Of a stretch of 64,000 nt of DNA, positions 33,392-45,341 are shown one piece after another; the first letter of the stretch is position 1; each line of letters begins with the position of its first letter. The notes under the pieces were generated by a model, which did no database searches, had not been told where the DNA came from, and saw nothing but the letters and a program-made list of their open reading frames with translations. The stretch comes from Gamarada debralockiae (taxonomy: Eukaryota > Ascomycota > Leotiomycetes > Helotiales > Hyphodiscaceae): positions 1-64,000 of the forward strand of contig NXFV01000458.1 of the NCBI GenBank assembly GCA_002803225.1. Reading direction: 5' to 3'. A program made the translations under genes and the position numbers.

Positions 33392-35287
33392 ATGAAGGCA
33401 TCACAGCAACAATTCGACCGCCTCACAACTCACAATATGGAGCGTTTTCGCTTGCTACAGTCACGCGATGAGCGCAAAAATGGAGGCCACCAAGGCAGTA
33501 ACGATAGCAATTTAGCCCTAAAATTCCAACAAGAAGTTTGGCACTTCTTACGACAAAACAACACTTTGCGCCTCGCCCTCGCGCAAGAACCTGCGCCGTT
33601 CATCGATCCATCGAACAACCAATACCGCGTCTCAATCGAACCTCCACTATCCATCGACTCCGAAATGACTACTACAACTGCTCAGGCCGACAAAAGGTCG
33701 TTGCTCTTTCCGCAGCAAGTCCTCCATCCAAGATACATTTCCATACATAACCTTCACCATGTACATTTCAATGAACTGGCGAACGACGTGGCAGAAACGG
33801 TCCAGAAGGAGAAGGGAAACCCTTTAGAGGACTTTCTTGGAGATATCCACAAATCGATAAGTGATGAGCAAGCGACAAAGCTACGAGAACATATGGGAAG
33901 GCTTAAATCCAACAGCGCGAACGAGGCGCAATGGGAAGACGAGGTCTACCGCGAATATTTTCTAAAGGGGAAGAGGAGAGTAGCAGCATACCTTCCGCCG
34001 CCGGATGGCATCCCACAAGTCATTGTGCAAGCGCAGTCTACCATGTCATTGGACGGCGATGTTATGTTGCCACCTCTCCTGGCTTTTGAGGGGGGTAGGA
34101 AATCATCCTTGAAAATAATTGCCCCGGAAACCTGGTGCCCTGACCTGGCGAAAGCAAGAGGCGGTAGGATATCCTGGATCCCAGACTACAGGTCTGCTAT
34201 TGGTATAGGCGCCCTTGATTCGAACATAGTCGATGAAGACTTCAGCGCCTTCCTCCCGGAGCTCCCTGCGTTCCGAGTCGCATTCCCAGATACCGCCCCA
34301 AGTTTCCTGGTCATTGAGGCCAAGAGCAGCCCTGGAGAACAAAAAGCAGCGACAAATTATGTAGCTTTCCTTAGCTCATGGATTACGCATGAACGCCTTC
34401 TCCTCCATTGGATCGCTCGCACCAACGGACGCAAAGACGACTCGATTAAGATTAACGATAGTCTTAATACCTTCGCAATTACACTATGCGGCTCTAAATG
34501 CTCCCTCTTTCGCACCCGTATTCGCAAAAAGCCTCTACCCAAACCCTCCGAACCAATTCGCACCCGTTTCGGCAGAAAGTCCCCTACCAAACCCTTCGAA
34601 CCAATTCGCTATGACGTAGAACGTATTAGCCTTGCCAATCTAGACAACGTTGGAGGGCCAGGAAAATTATGCGAATGGATAAATACTGTCTTTGCTTATG
34701 GCATGACCCAGCACTTTACGTCAATTGAAAGCGATTTGAAGGCTTATAGAGATTTGAAGAAAGACCTGAATGAGCTGGAAATTTTGACCAAAAAGTGCTT
34801 TGTTTACCAGCTCGATGGGGAAGAAGATGAGATCACAATGGTATGGCAGAAGGAGGCGACAGGTATCCCAGAAGACCTAGAAAAGGAGATTGGCGACGAA
34901 GTGTGTGATTTTGCAGGGGATATGGTGGGGATTTTCCCATCGAGGGCACAGCCGGCAGCAGTCTTGGATGAGGAGACACATCCGGAGTGGCGCGGCCGTT
35001 TCTCGGAACCAAACAAGGATCGAAATGACGATGACGATGACGATGACGATGTGAGCCCGGGTACGAAGAAAGGCAAGGTTGTCCCAAAGACAGGCAAGGC
35101 TGTTCCAAGCAAAGGCAAGGCCCTTCCAAAGAGGGGCAAGGTTGCCTCAAAGAAAGGCAAGGCTGCCTTGGAGACACAGGGCAAGGGTGAGGGCGAGGGT
35201 GAGGGCGAGGGTGAGGGCGAGGATAAGGGCGAGGATGACGATGGGGATGAGGACGAGAGCTCGGGTAGGAAGAAGAGGAAACTCTAG
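33392..35287 (+). CDS. PD-(D/E)XK nuclease-like protein with low-complexity tail
   Basis: Uninterrupted 631-aa frame. The middle has a restriction-nuclease-like core: an acidic strand WIPDYRSAIGIG (about 265) followed by APSFLVIEAKSS (about 310), matching the D...E-x-K pattern of PD-(D/E)XK-type domains found in many fungal hypothetical proteins. The C-terminus is low complexity: a run of eight Asp (about 545), KGK/GKA repeats, GEGEGE repeats, and a final RKKRKL that looks like a nuclear localisation signal. The likely role is nucleic-acid binding or cleavage in the nucleus, but this is inference. Transcription probably uses the TATA box about 180 nt upstream. The tail repeats are prone to slippage. 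Confidence 0.7.
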   Translation: MKASQQQFDRLTTHNMERFRLLQSRDERKNGGHQGSNDSNLALKFQQEVWHFLRQNNTLRLALAQEPAPFIDPSNNQYRVSIEPPLSIDSEMTTTTAQADKRSLLFPQQVLHPRYISIHNLHHVHFNELANDVAETVQKEKGNPLEDFLGDIHKSISDEQATKLREHMGRLKSNSANEAQWEDEVYREYFLKGKRRVAAYLPPPDGIPQVIVQAQSTMSLDGDVMLPPLLAFEGGRKSSLKIIAPETWCPDLAKARGGRISWIPDYRSAIGIGALDSNIVDEDFSAFLPELPAFRVAFPDTAPSFLVIEAKSSPGEQKAATNYVAFLSSWITHERLLLHWIARTNGRKDDSIKINDSLNTFAITLCGSKCSLFRTRIRKKPLPKPSEPIRTRFGRKSPTKPFEPIRYDVERISLANLDNVGGPGKLCEWINTVFAYGMTQHFTSIESDLKAYRDLKKDLNELEILTKKCFVYQLDGEEDEITMVWQKEATGIPEDLEKEIGDEVCDFAGDMVGIFPSRAQPAAVLDEETHPEWRGRFSEPNKDRNDDDDDDDDVSPGTKKGKVVPKTGKAVPSKGKALPKRGKVASKKGKAALETQGKGEGEGEGEGEGEDKGEDDDGDEDESSGRKKRKL

Positions 35288-38200
35288 GCACCAGAACCAT
35301 CAGCGTCCTCGTCAAAGCGTGTTTTTTGATCCAGGTAGATTATCATGAGGAATCGTGCACAGCAGAGCAACATGGGCGGACACATAGAATTTGTGGCAAC
35401 ATGCATTTGGGATGTCACAAGCCTGTAACTGGAGCATTCTGCGGGCACTGGGAGGAGTTTAGGGGCCAAATTGACCCGTTGTACAATTAGTAACTTGAGA
35501 AATAAAAGTTGCGGAATGTCCTGGGATGCTGTCCGACGTGCATGGGTGAGCATCGGAGGAATTAAGGTTCTTTAAATGCAGCATTCTCAACTGAATAGTA
35601 AGTTCTCAATTTCCGCTTCGTTGCCCTTTCTCCAGCAGTATCCGTACTGATCTGCGTACTGATCTGCGTACTAATCTATTTTCATTTGCTAATTTGCATA
35701 TGGAAAACTGGAAATGCCCTTGCCTGGTTGTCTGCTGAGCCATCAGAGTAATGTGCTGAATGTGTTGGTGGCGAATGTGTGAAGCTGTTGCGCCTTTTTC
35801 ACCAGGTCATCTGGTACTTCGGATGTGCTAGTCGTGCTGGATGATATGGAAATCCGCGGAGATTCTCGCTCTGGCTTTGTGAGCCTGGGCTGCTGCTGCT
35901 CTGATGCCAGGATTGATGGCCGGGCAAAGGTGGCTGTAGCAGTGTCTTTCCAAAGTATGATCGGATCCCGTAGCGCTTGGCAAAAGGTTTCCGTGAGCTG
36001 GACCACCCTGGTAGGCATCGAAATGTGACAGTTCTAGTACAGCTGTACTAGGACTGCCCCTGTGGCTAAGCGAGCCCCTGGCTAGCCACCCTAGCCACAG
36101 CTGCCCCATACAAGCCCCCGAGATCCCACCAATCTAACTTCTCCTTCACCGAGGAGCAGTCTCATCGACTTCAACTCCGTCTTCGTCTACGGTCCATAGG
36201 TCGCTTGGTCAGCACCTGCATCAAGTAGCGTTCTGAAGCTGATTGTCGCGGCTTCGCACAGCTCTTCTCCAACATTCGCCTCGGTCAACTCTCGTCGGAT
36301 GTTGACCCTGGGTTTGAGCTCTCCTACTCCAACTTTGACGTGATCCAAATAGCTTCTCGATACAAAGCCGGAACTCCGAGACCAAGCAGATCGGCATCAG
36401 GTCCATAACGGCAGGCCCATAACGGCAGGCCCTGGTGAAGCCTAATTCATGACTCATACCTTGCATTCTCCTCTGAGTTTCGGTACAACACTCGTGGTAT
36501 ACGAGAGTAGGTAATCAAATAGTCCAGATCAATTAGCAAGCCCCCTTTTCGCATACAATGCCCGAGGCGGGAAAAGCTTATCAACAATGCCACTCCTAGG
36601 TTGATTGTTTCAGGTGCAATGAACCAAGTTGTTGAAGTATGGAACCACTAGGTAGGCTTCCCGGGAGAGGACGCACCTCCTTCTAAGGAAAGAAGTAAGC
36701 CGAGGGCCCGGTCAAGTTAGGTTGCCTGAGATTGCGTTTTTGGGTGCGACGAATTAAAGGAAGTTGAAAGAGGGCTAAGGAGGAGGTGGAATCTTGACTG
36801 TGCACAATTTTTCCTAGTTTTTCAGAGGTACGTTCCAAACCTTTGTATTTTTACGCCGAGCGTCTTGCATTGCATTAACTAGCTAGGTATCCTCTTCAGG
36901 CCACTGCTCGGATAGACCCGGAAGACTGACATGAGCCGGCGCAAATTCTGGTTCATGGTGTTTCTTGACCGAAATCTCAACACTTCCCAACCCTCTGGCT
37001 CATGTAACCCCACGCCGCTATCTACCTATCTGCTCTGGCCGGCTCAGGTTCGGCTCAGGTTTGCTCAGCCAACTTTCCAAGAGGGGCCTGAAAACCCCCC
37101 CTTCACTAGCCAAGGATCCCAAATCTGTCCCCTTTGTACATTTACAACCTGTGCTAGCCAGAACTCATTCGCAGACATTTATGGCCATCCACTGCCTTTA
37201 CGAAAATGCCCACGTGCAGGGACCATTTCTACGTCTTCCTTCAGGGCATTTCACAGCGTCCTCTGAGCTTCGTCTAGAGCTTCGTGCTCTATAGTAGCAA
37301 TTTCCTCTTGCCTCCACATCTTTTCTCGCCCATCTTCCCTCCTATCCCCTCCCTCTTTCCCCTCTCAACTGTTTCAGTTCCGTCATTCTTTCACAGTACC
37401 CGATTGGATTATACTCCCTAGTAAGCAGGGCTGTGAGCATCCAGTGGCCGAGTAACTGCTTAGCCTCTTCCTGCATCAGGAGCCTGTGACGCTCACGGAG
37501 TCAGTTGCCCAGGTAAAGAAAGTAGGCTAGATCATGTGCTTCTATCTTCTGAAGCCTAGTATTCCTTCATAGCACTTACATTGCAACCAATCTTGAATAC
37601 GATACTAATTGAAACGATGATATAGCAGCGCAAAGCGTAGCGCCTTTCCAGCACCAAACCAACCCCGCCCCGCCACCCGGCCCCGGGGGATCATGTGACT
37701 TAAACGAGGGTAATTCTAGTCACGTGAATGACAGGCTGGAACGTTTTATACCTCTTACTGGCCCCAAAAATCAAAAACTTTTGTGTCCAAGCCTCTTCAG
37801 GCTGTTTAGACTGGATAAGATAAAATCTAGCAAAACTTTGACACGTTATTCGCTGAATACAGTAGAATCTTCAGAGGTGCACAGACGTCAAATCTTTGAT
37901 TATTTGGGCCTGTACGTAGTAAGTGCTGATAATTACGTATGTATTTCTGATGATTATTAGCATTTATAAATAACAGTAGTGATAGTTTGTGATCGCTTTG
38001 CATATACTAACCAGATACTGTGGACCTACGTTCTACTTCGGTAAAAGCTTTAAAATTCTTGATTTCTACGCTAGAAATCGAGTTGGATAAGGAATAAACT
38101 ATTCTTTGAGAGGAACGCTATTATATGCAGTATTTTTTACCACTTTCTATGAATTTCTGGAGTACCACATGACAAGGTGATTACTTGAGGTAGCTTTTCG

Positions 38201-38591
38201 TCCGTGTAGCCAAAATATAAACCAAATGAATCATGCGAAAATGCAATTGTATAACGAGCCTTTCTAACAAAAGTTTGAGGGAGGCCTGCTCAGGTAACAC
38301 ATGCGCCAAGTCTAAGCCACCTGCGGGCGCTGAGGCTTCGCCTTCTTCATGTATCAACCGTTCGAGGCTCTTGAGTCAGTCGCCACATATCACTTCACGA
38401 TCTGGCCCAAGTATTTTGGGACTATAGATATAATTCAGATTTTGAGTCTTTCGTCACGTTTTCTGTGAGTCGGTTTGTTGCCCAACGACGAGGCTGCGGT
38501 TTCGGAGATAACATGGCTTCGGTGACAGCCAAAATATTCTGATCTTATCTACAGACTCGATCCTAAAAGTCTTTCGTATCGAAACTAGCGT
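35288..38591. other. Long gene-poor region with palindromes
   Basis: No supported gene in 3.3 kb. An 18-bp perfect palindrome CTAGTACAGCTGTACTAG lies at 36034-36051, followed by a stem formed by CTGTGGCTA and TAGCCACAG (about 36059-36098). A GCTCAGG cluster lies near 37042-37070. Overlapping short frames near 35743-36018 and 36931-37294 show no known domain. Confidence 0.45.
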
Positions 38592-41500
38592 ATGAGTTTG
38601 GTTGTCTTGGAAAGTAGTCAACGAAAACCCATGGCTGAAGTGTTGGGGGTGGCTGGGAGCGTGGTCGGAATCGTGAGTCTGGGAATACAGGTCTGTCAGG
38701 GCGTGCTTAAGTGAGTTTTCATTTCACTATTGTGGTCGTCCTGAAATCAGATGTTGTTGAAACCCGCCAAAGTGCCTTCGATGTATTCAAATCTACCGGA
38801 CCCCATCCCGGCTGCATTTGCTGATCAAATCTCACCAAAGCTATTATAGTGACTGGAAAGATCGCGATGATGATATCTTGAGGATGTATAATGCCACAGA
38901 TGGCCTGGCTCGAACTTTCTGGTTACTGAAAGCTATGCTCAACAGCATGAGCTACAATGTTCCGTCAGAAGTTGTCAACAATGTAGAGAGGAGTATTGTG
39001 GCTTGCGAAGGAGGAATTATGAGGTTGGAGTGTAAGCTAGGAAAACTAAGACGACATGGCGGGACAACTTCTCAGGATAAAGCACATGACAAAGCTTTGA
39101 GGGGACTGTACCCATTCCAGGCAAAATCGTTGGCGAAACTTAGCACGGTTGTCTCCGAATTGAGAGACAATTTGGGTTTCGCTCTCAGTACGCTACAAAC
39201 GTGAGTCAAGTCCGATACCTGCCAAGATTGGCTCTAAAATGTTTTTACTAGCCATCTATGTCTCACCATCCTATCTGAATCTAAGAAACTTGTCGGCGGC
39301 ATTGATAATATGCGCTCAGAGCTTAATGAAAACACAAGGTCCATGTTCACGAATAAGATTATACAAGATTTGGAAGAAACCGGTGCGCCTTGATAACGGC
39401 TAAATTTAAAATGAATGTATTCTTGCTGACGTTGTTCGTGATGTAGAAGCAGCACGAAAAGAAACCGTTGATTGGATTTCTAAAATGAACTTTGAGGCTA
39501 GACAGTACGAGGTTCTGTCAGCTAGACAAGAGGGCACAGGCAAGTGGTTCTTAGAGAACCCGGTATTCCAAGATTGGCTCTATGGAAAGGATACAAGGAG
39601 GATAATCTGTTACCCTGGAGTACGTAAGTGAGATCCTTCTATGCCCTTTCCAGATTCGAAACATTCCCATTTTCCAGGACTAAGTATGATGCAGCTGGTG
39701 CTGGTAAGACTGTTCTTGCGTAAGTAGTCCCAGATCATAACCTTCAGACCTGACTTAGAAGTTTCCAGCGCGGTGACCATTGATTATCTCCAGTCGAGCC
39801 TCCAAAGCTCGCAAGTCGGATTGGCATATGTGTATTGCGACTATAGGCTGCAAAGAGAGCAAACTTTTGAAACTCTCATAGCTAGTATATTGAGCCAATT
39901 GGTAAACCAGAAACTCATTGTTCCCGAAGTCGTCCAGAGCGCATATAACATTCATTTGGATCGAAAGACACGCCCGAAGTTACGAGAATATTTGGCCCTT
40001 TTGCACGCGGTGATATCGCAATTTTCGTCCGTATTCGTTGTCATCGATGCCTTGGACGAATGCGACGAAGGTGTTCGCGACCGCCTGCTGAAGGAAATTC
40101 GGAGTCTTCAAGACAATACGAGGGTCGTTTGTACATCGAGATACCTTCCGGACATCATGGCAGCATTCGAAGACGTTCGACCATGGCTAGAAATCTCCGC
40201 TTCGGTATCAGATATGAAGAAATACATCACCGGTAGAGTAGAGCTGGAAATTCGGCTACAACGCCATGTCCAGGCTGAACCAAGCTTGCTTGAGGAAATG
40301 ATGATCAAAATTATTGATTTGGCACAAGGGATGTAAGAAATCATTGCCATCAAACAAGGAACTTTAAATTTCATGTGCTAAGATACCCAGGTTTCTTGCA
40401 GCAAGATTGCATCTTGACGTATTAGCCAAGAAACAAACTCGAAAGGCAATTCGTACAGCATTGCAGGAACTACCTAAAGGTATAAATGAAATATATGATT
40501 CCATTATGAGTAGAATTGAAGCGCAAGATGAAGAAGATGCACAACTAGCCAGGAGAGCCTTAGCGTGTAAGTCCTTAAAGAAATCATTATTTTCCATTTC
40601 AGCGTAGTCGAGGAGTTCAGGAACGCGTTCCTGGGTGTTACCTAGGACCATCTCACAAGTACTAAGCATCAGTCGATGTGACAATTCGTCACAAAATGTC
40701 TAAGAGGCAGCAGGTTTAACGTTCTGTTGTTTACAGGGATTTCGTGTACCTTCCGGCCTCTTACAATCTTTGAGCTGCAACACGCCACTCAAACCCAAAT
40801 ATTAGATCCTAGCGATGAGGATATCGGAGAAGACGACCTACCGAGCCTGGATCTCATACTATCAGTGTGTGTCGGTCTACTCATTCGAGACGAAATTGGA
40901 ATTGTACGTCTCGTTCATCCGTCTACACAAGAATATTTCGATCGTCGACGGGCCACTATTTTCCCAGCAGCACATCACGAAATAACTATTGCTTGTATGA
41001 GGTGCCTCTCTCTCAAAGCTATCTCAACAAAGCTCGCAACTGTTTTTCTAACTTCCATTACCATGAGCGTTGATCAAATGCCTCATGCATATACTTGGAC
41101 AATCGATCTCCGCCAACGCTATCCCCTTCTGTTTTACGCATCAACCGAATGGAGAAGTCACGCGCGAAAACACATCGAGGAGGCTTCTAGCTCGGAAATC
41201 CAGGAAGATTATTGGAACAGTCTTTTGAAGCAACTGAACCATGCAGGCATCATGTCATACGCAGCGACTTTTGGACAAAACTGTATTTCCATAATTCTCC
41301 TTGTTAAGGAGGAAAACGACACCGAGGAAGGGCTGGAGCGATCATGGACGGCACTTTCGTGGTCATCCGACAACGCCCATCTCAGAACCACCAAATGCGT
41401 TATCAGCGAAGAGTTTTTAACAGGAAAAAGGAAACATGACATACCACTGATCGAAGATTCAAACCCTCCGTTGGAACAGTCATCACTGGCGGGGGACTCG

Positions 41501-42796
41501 AAAAGGTTACTTATACCTCTGGCGGCTTCTTTAATCGATACCTCGATGTTAAATCCATCATTCAGAGGCAACGCGGAAGGGGAATGGCGCCTCGTGCCGT
41601 CCCTTCTTAACGGCACAGACGCCATCCACGCCCCTCTAATACGAGATCTTCTCTCCTACGGCGCAGAACTCGAGGTCCGAAATGAAGAAGAAGCCACAAA
41701 CCTCTGGCAAGCAGCCGCTGATCGTGGGCGCATAGACATTGCCGAGATTCTGCTTTCCAGTGGCTTCCAACCAGACTCTGCTGATTTCCGTGGTCACACT
41801 CCCCTCTTCTGTGCTGCAATCTGCGGACATAGCGAAATGATCGAAATGCTCGTGTCCAACGGCGCTGACATCAACGCACTTGATCGCAGTTCTCGAACTG
41901 CTTTGTTTCAAGCTTCGCTATTTGGACACGTTTCAGTAGTGGATGTGTTAATCGCTCATGGTGCGAAGGTAGATGCACGGGATCGGGAAGGATGTACGGC
42001 TTTGTGCTTCATTTCTAAGGCGGTGACCAAACATCCTAACCTAGAAGTTGTGAAAACTTTACTCGCAAGTGGGATTGATGTAAATGCACGAGATGATTCC
42101 GGGAATTCTGCACTGGACTATGCAGCGCTGGCCGAGGAGACAGACTTAGTCGAAGTCCTGATTGCCCACGGCGCTCATTTCAAGTCAATGGCAATCTCCG
42201 AAGGCCCGACAGCTCTAGCTTGTGCGGTTACCCGGGGTAAGATTCGACTGGCTGAATGTCTCATAGCGAAGGAAGTTCAAGAGGAGACGATGCTATTTGG
42301 ATGCTCCGCCGCACTTCTCAGAGCAGTCATCAAAGGCGACAGGAGTTTGGTTGAGTGCCTTCTCATGGGCAAATTAGATGCGAACCCTACGTACCTGGAA
42401 TTCGCCCTCATTCTTCGACATGAAAGCATAATTGAACGTATACTCTTGCGACACATCTCGGATATCAATGCAGTATCCATCAATGGAGCCGGTATTCTAG
42501 CTTGGGCAGTTATGTTGGGTGAGAGGAGTATGGTAGAGACCATAATCAAGAACGGTGCAGCTGTCAACCTGAAGTCTGTCGATGGCCTTACACCTTTAAT
42601 GCTAGCAATTGTCACGGGACAGCGGAGTATTGTCAAGGTCCTCCTTGCACATGGCGCAGATGTACACGACAAGAATTGCGATGGCGAAGCGCCTCTGGAT
42701 TGTATTATGGGCACAATTGATCTGGATTTGAATCGAGAAAGCGTTGTCTCGAAATGGAGCGACGAAGCATATAAGATGAAACGGTTCGTAAGTTAG
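38592..42796 (+). CDS. NACHT-ankyrin STAND protein (fungal NLR-like)
   Basis: Eight exons (38592-38710, 38841-39200, 39252-39382, 39447-39623, 39695-39719, 39769-40332, 40391-40566, 40737-42796) join in frame to 1203 aa; an ATG at 38631 would give 1190. The N-terminus MAEVLGVAGSVVGIVSLGIQ is typical of the fungal helical STAND N-domain. The NACHT core has ARQEGTGKWFL, Walker A PGVPGAGKTVLA (about 265, created by splicing a 25-nt micro-exon), Walker B VVIDALDECDEG (about 362), and RPLTIFELQHAT of the winged-helix region. About residues 810-1195 are ankyrin repeats (for example GHTPLFCAAICGHSEMIEML). Such proteins act in non-self recognition and programmed cell death. Donor GTGCGC of intron 3 is weak; all other signals are good. 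Probably intact. Confidence 0.88.
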
Positions 42797-43014
42797 GATC
42801 CTTCTAAGCGTATGATAGTTTTTGAGAAGTTAGTTAATATAAAGCAGCATGATTAGCATTGCATCAATTTCAGTCGCCTCAACTGACTGAAATACAAGGC
42901 AAATTTCTTCTTTCATCTTTTAAATTACGTTCATTAATAGATTCTGCTGACTAGCCCCTCGTCGCCGCCCCACCCACTACCTCCATCTCACTAGCGAAAG
43001 ACTCTTCACTCATA
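42797..43014. other. Spacer after NLR gene
   Basis: No gene; 3' flank of the NACHT gene. Confidence 0.4.
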
Positions 43015-43163
43015 TCAGTTGAGCTGTTTGGGGGCGAATTATAGTAGCATTTTTAGGACTAGCTGATATCTAAGGAGCTGAAATACAAAGAGGGGAAGAG
43101 CTCTCTTATACCACAAAGAGGGGGAAATACAGGCTATACCAGATTAGGCAGTTCCAACCAACA
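43015..43163 (-). repeat. LTR-like dispersed repeat, copy 1
   Basis: About 140-150 bp nearly shared with 47559-47704 in the same orientation. On the minus strand it begins TGTTGGTTGGAA, contains a TATAAGA block and ends near AACAGCTCAACTGA. This fits an LTR or LTR fragment. No clear target duplication. Confidence 0.65.
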
Positions 43164-43731
43164 CCACCTACAGACGACATCCACTTCAAACTCCCGTTGA
43201 TGAGCCACACATTTGAGCCGCCTATTGTAGATTGACGCTGTTAGAATGTGACGTAGGGGGCTGTATTATGTATTAGGCACATACAATAGGTCGTCTGGGG
43301 AAAGAGAGCTGGCAAATGTATAGGAAAGGTGGCTAAGCATGGAGTTAACGGCCTAGATAAGATGGCCTCGCACCAATATTGATTTGGAGGCCCGTGCCTT
43401 TCTTGAGACTGAATTGTGCTAAACGCACCAATTCAGCCATACCTAGCTCGGCGAGCCCCGAGAGGAGACCATCCATATCGACCCCTACAGCTTCTACGGA
43501 CTCGCCCTCGAATAATCTACAAGAAATTCAGTAACTTGTCTCCGAACTGAATCCCGATCCCTCGCTAACACCACCGTCAAGACGAATGCGTGAATGGCGT
43601 GAGCTTATTTGATGAACGAAAGTATCAGGAGTGGATACACACAGCGGCCGTGAGGGATTTTCGAAAAAAAGAAAGGTTCTGAGACAAGGGAAGTACTTTA
43701 TGAAGTATTGGTGGAGGTGTGGAATAGGAGG
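43164..43731. other. Spacer left of mariner relic
   Basis: Contains the possible 5' flank of the G-alpha-like gene if the mariner element inserted into it. No confident gene. Confidence 0.35.
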
Positions 43732-45185
43732 CACCAGTGGGTGACAGGATAATTTACGCACGGGCCACATCACCAGAATTCAAGGGGGGTTAACATCGAT
43801 TATTTATTCTAATTTACTTAACGAATTACCATTTGGCAGTCTTAATAGGCTTTCTACCATTATTCTTGACCCTTGTGCATCGTCTAGACATGTCCTTGAT
43901 ACGGTCCCGTATTTCCTTCATAGTGATTTTGTCCTATTCGTCTTGAATAGCTGCTTTGACATCCTCTTCAGAGTGAAACAGCCTACGCCGTAATCTCTGC
44001 TTTATGATATTCTAGCAAGCCTCTATAGGGTTTAGATCTGGACTTTGTATAGGGTACATAAGGTTTTTAATACTATACTTCTTCTTATAGCTGCGCGCCA
44101 GGCCTTCTTTCCGTATACTATGTAAAGGGTCCCCGTCCTCCTGTAAATACCACTCTCTAGGCGTTCTCCTAGCCTAATCTTTAATAGCTTAACAGTAGAC
44201 AAGTAGTAGACGATCTACATAATACTTCTGGGTCATAGTATTACCCTTGACTTTGACTTCTACTTAATAAGGCTTCTTCGCCTCCTACTCTTGGACTCTT
44301 TGTATATATTCGGCCTCGCTTTTAGTAGTAGGACGTTGGCGAGGCTTGGGAGGCATTGGAGGCTGCTCTATATAATCTTCCTCATTATTATAGAACTCTA
44401 ATTTAGATGCTTTACTATACTAATTGACCTATCTAGCTACATAAAACTTCACTCTTATCTAGGGCGGCCTTTGCACTACATTCTCATCGTTGTATCAATG
44501 CCTAAGCTCTCGTAGAACACCTTCTTAGAAGAGAGATAACGGGTCTATATAAGCCTCGTCTATAAAAAAGATATAATCCTAGAAACTAATTAAAGGTTTG
44601 CCTTTATATTCAATGCTATATACCTACCTTTCTTTTTCGTTTTTAGCAAAGATCTCCTTCTTAACAAAAGCGCATTTATATATCTAATCTCCGTCAGTAT
44701 ACTCCTTTAATTTACAGGTCAATTAGCGTCTTCCCACGGGTAGGTTATAGTATTATACTTATACTTCTAATCGAGCAAATCGGACAGGATTCTGCTTTGG
44801 ATCCACGAGCTTTTTACATATGCTTTTTGTGACTTTTGACGTTAGACCAGGCTTTTGACCTCTTTTCCTAGTACTCCTGCGTACAAGAGAACCCAAAGTC
44901 TCCCTTTGTTTCTCCTAATTCCGGCCTATGCCTTCTATAATGCCTATATCGGCTGCAATCTCCCTCCGGGACTTTTTCTTTGGATTTCGGTCGATTGCGT
45001 CAAAATACCGGTATTTCCGAGTAGTTATAGCATCTTTGCCGTCCAGTGGTTTAGGGGAAGGAGTCCGGTAGCCTCCATATCGAGTTGGGGGGGCTATATT
45101 GGAGTTGAAGTGGTTTGTTTATTCTCGATTGTTTACTTTTATAGTGTTGTGGCCCGTGCGTAAATTATCCTGTCACCCACTGGTG
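43732..45185 (-). mobile_element. Tc1/mariner-type DNA transposon relic
   Basis: About 38-bp perfect or near-perfect terminal inverted repeats begin CACCAGTGGGTGACAGGATA, and GAGG (43728-43731 and 45186-45189) flanks both ends. Minus-strand translation with many stops still reads EWYLQEDGDP, IQSPDLNPIEAC and RRLFHSEEDVKAAIQ, the DDE-transposase end of Tc1-like elements. AT-rich composition and numerous TAG/TAA stops suggest repeat-induced mutation. The 4-bp flank is not the TA expected for the superfamily, so the exact boundaries are uncertain. Confidence 0.8.
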
Positions 45186-45341
45186 GAGGCGGTGGCGGTG
45201 ACGCCACCATATCTACAGCCCCGCGCAGGAATGACCTCGTCTCAAAAATTTCCATCACACAACCAGGGACCTTACAATCCTTCTTAATTTCACGTCAAAT
45301 CGGCGAGCAATTCAGCATTCTAGACCAGCATCTAAAGGATA

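Noticed and set aside
35743..36018. 91-codon minus frame as a gene or gag fragment
   Set aside because: No domain, no splice support, and competing frames of similar length on the other strand.
43700..45250. G-alpha-like gene extending upstream through a Gly-rich segment across the mariner insertion
   Set aside because: An open reading can be drawn across the site, but it lacks motifs, meets a TGA upstream, and a better start with MDPS exists at 45342.
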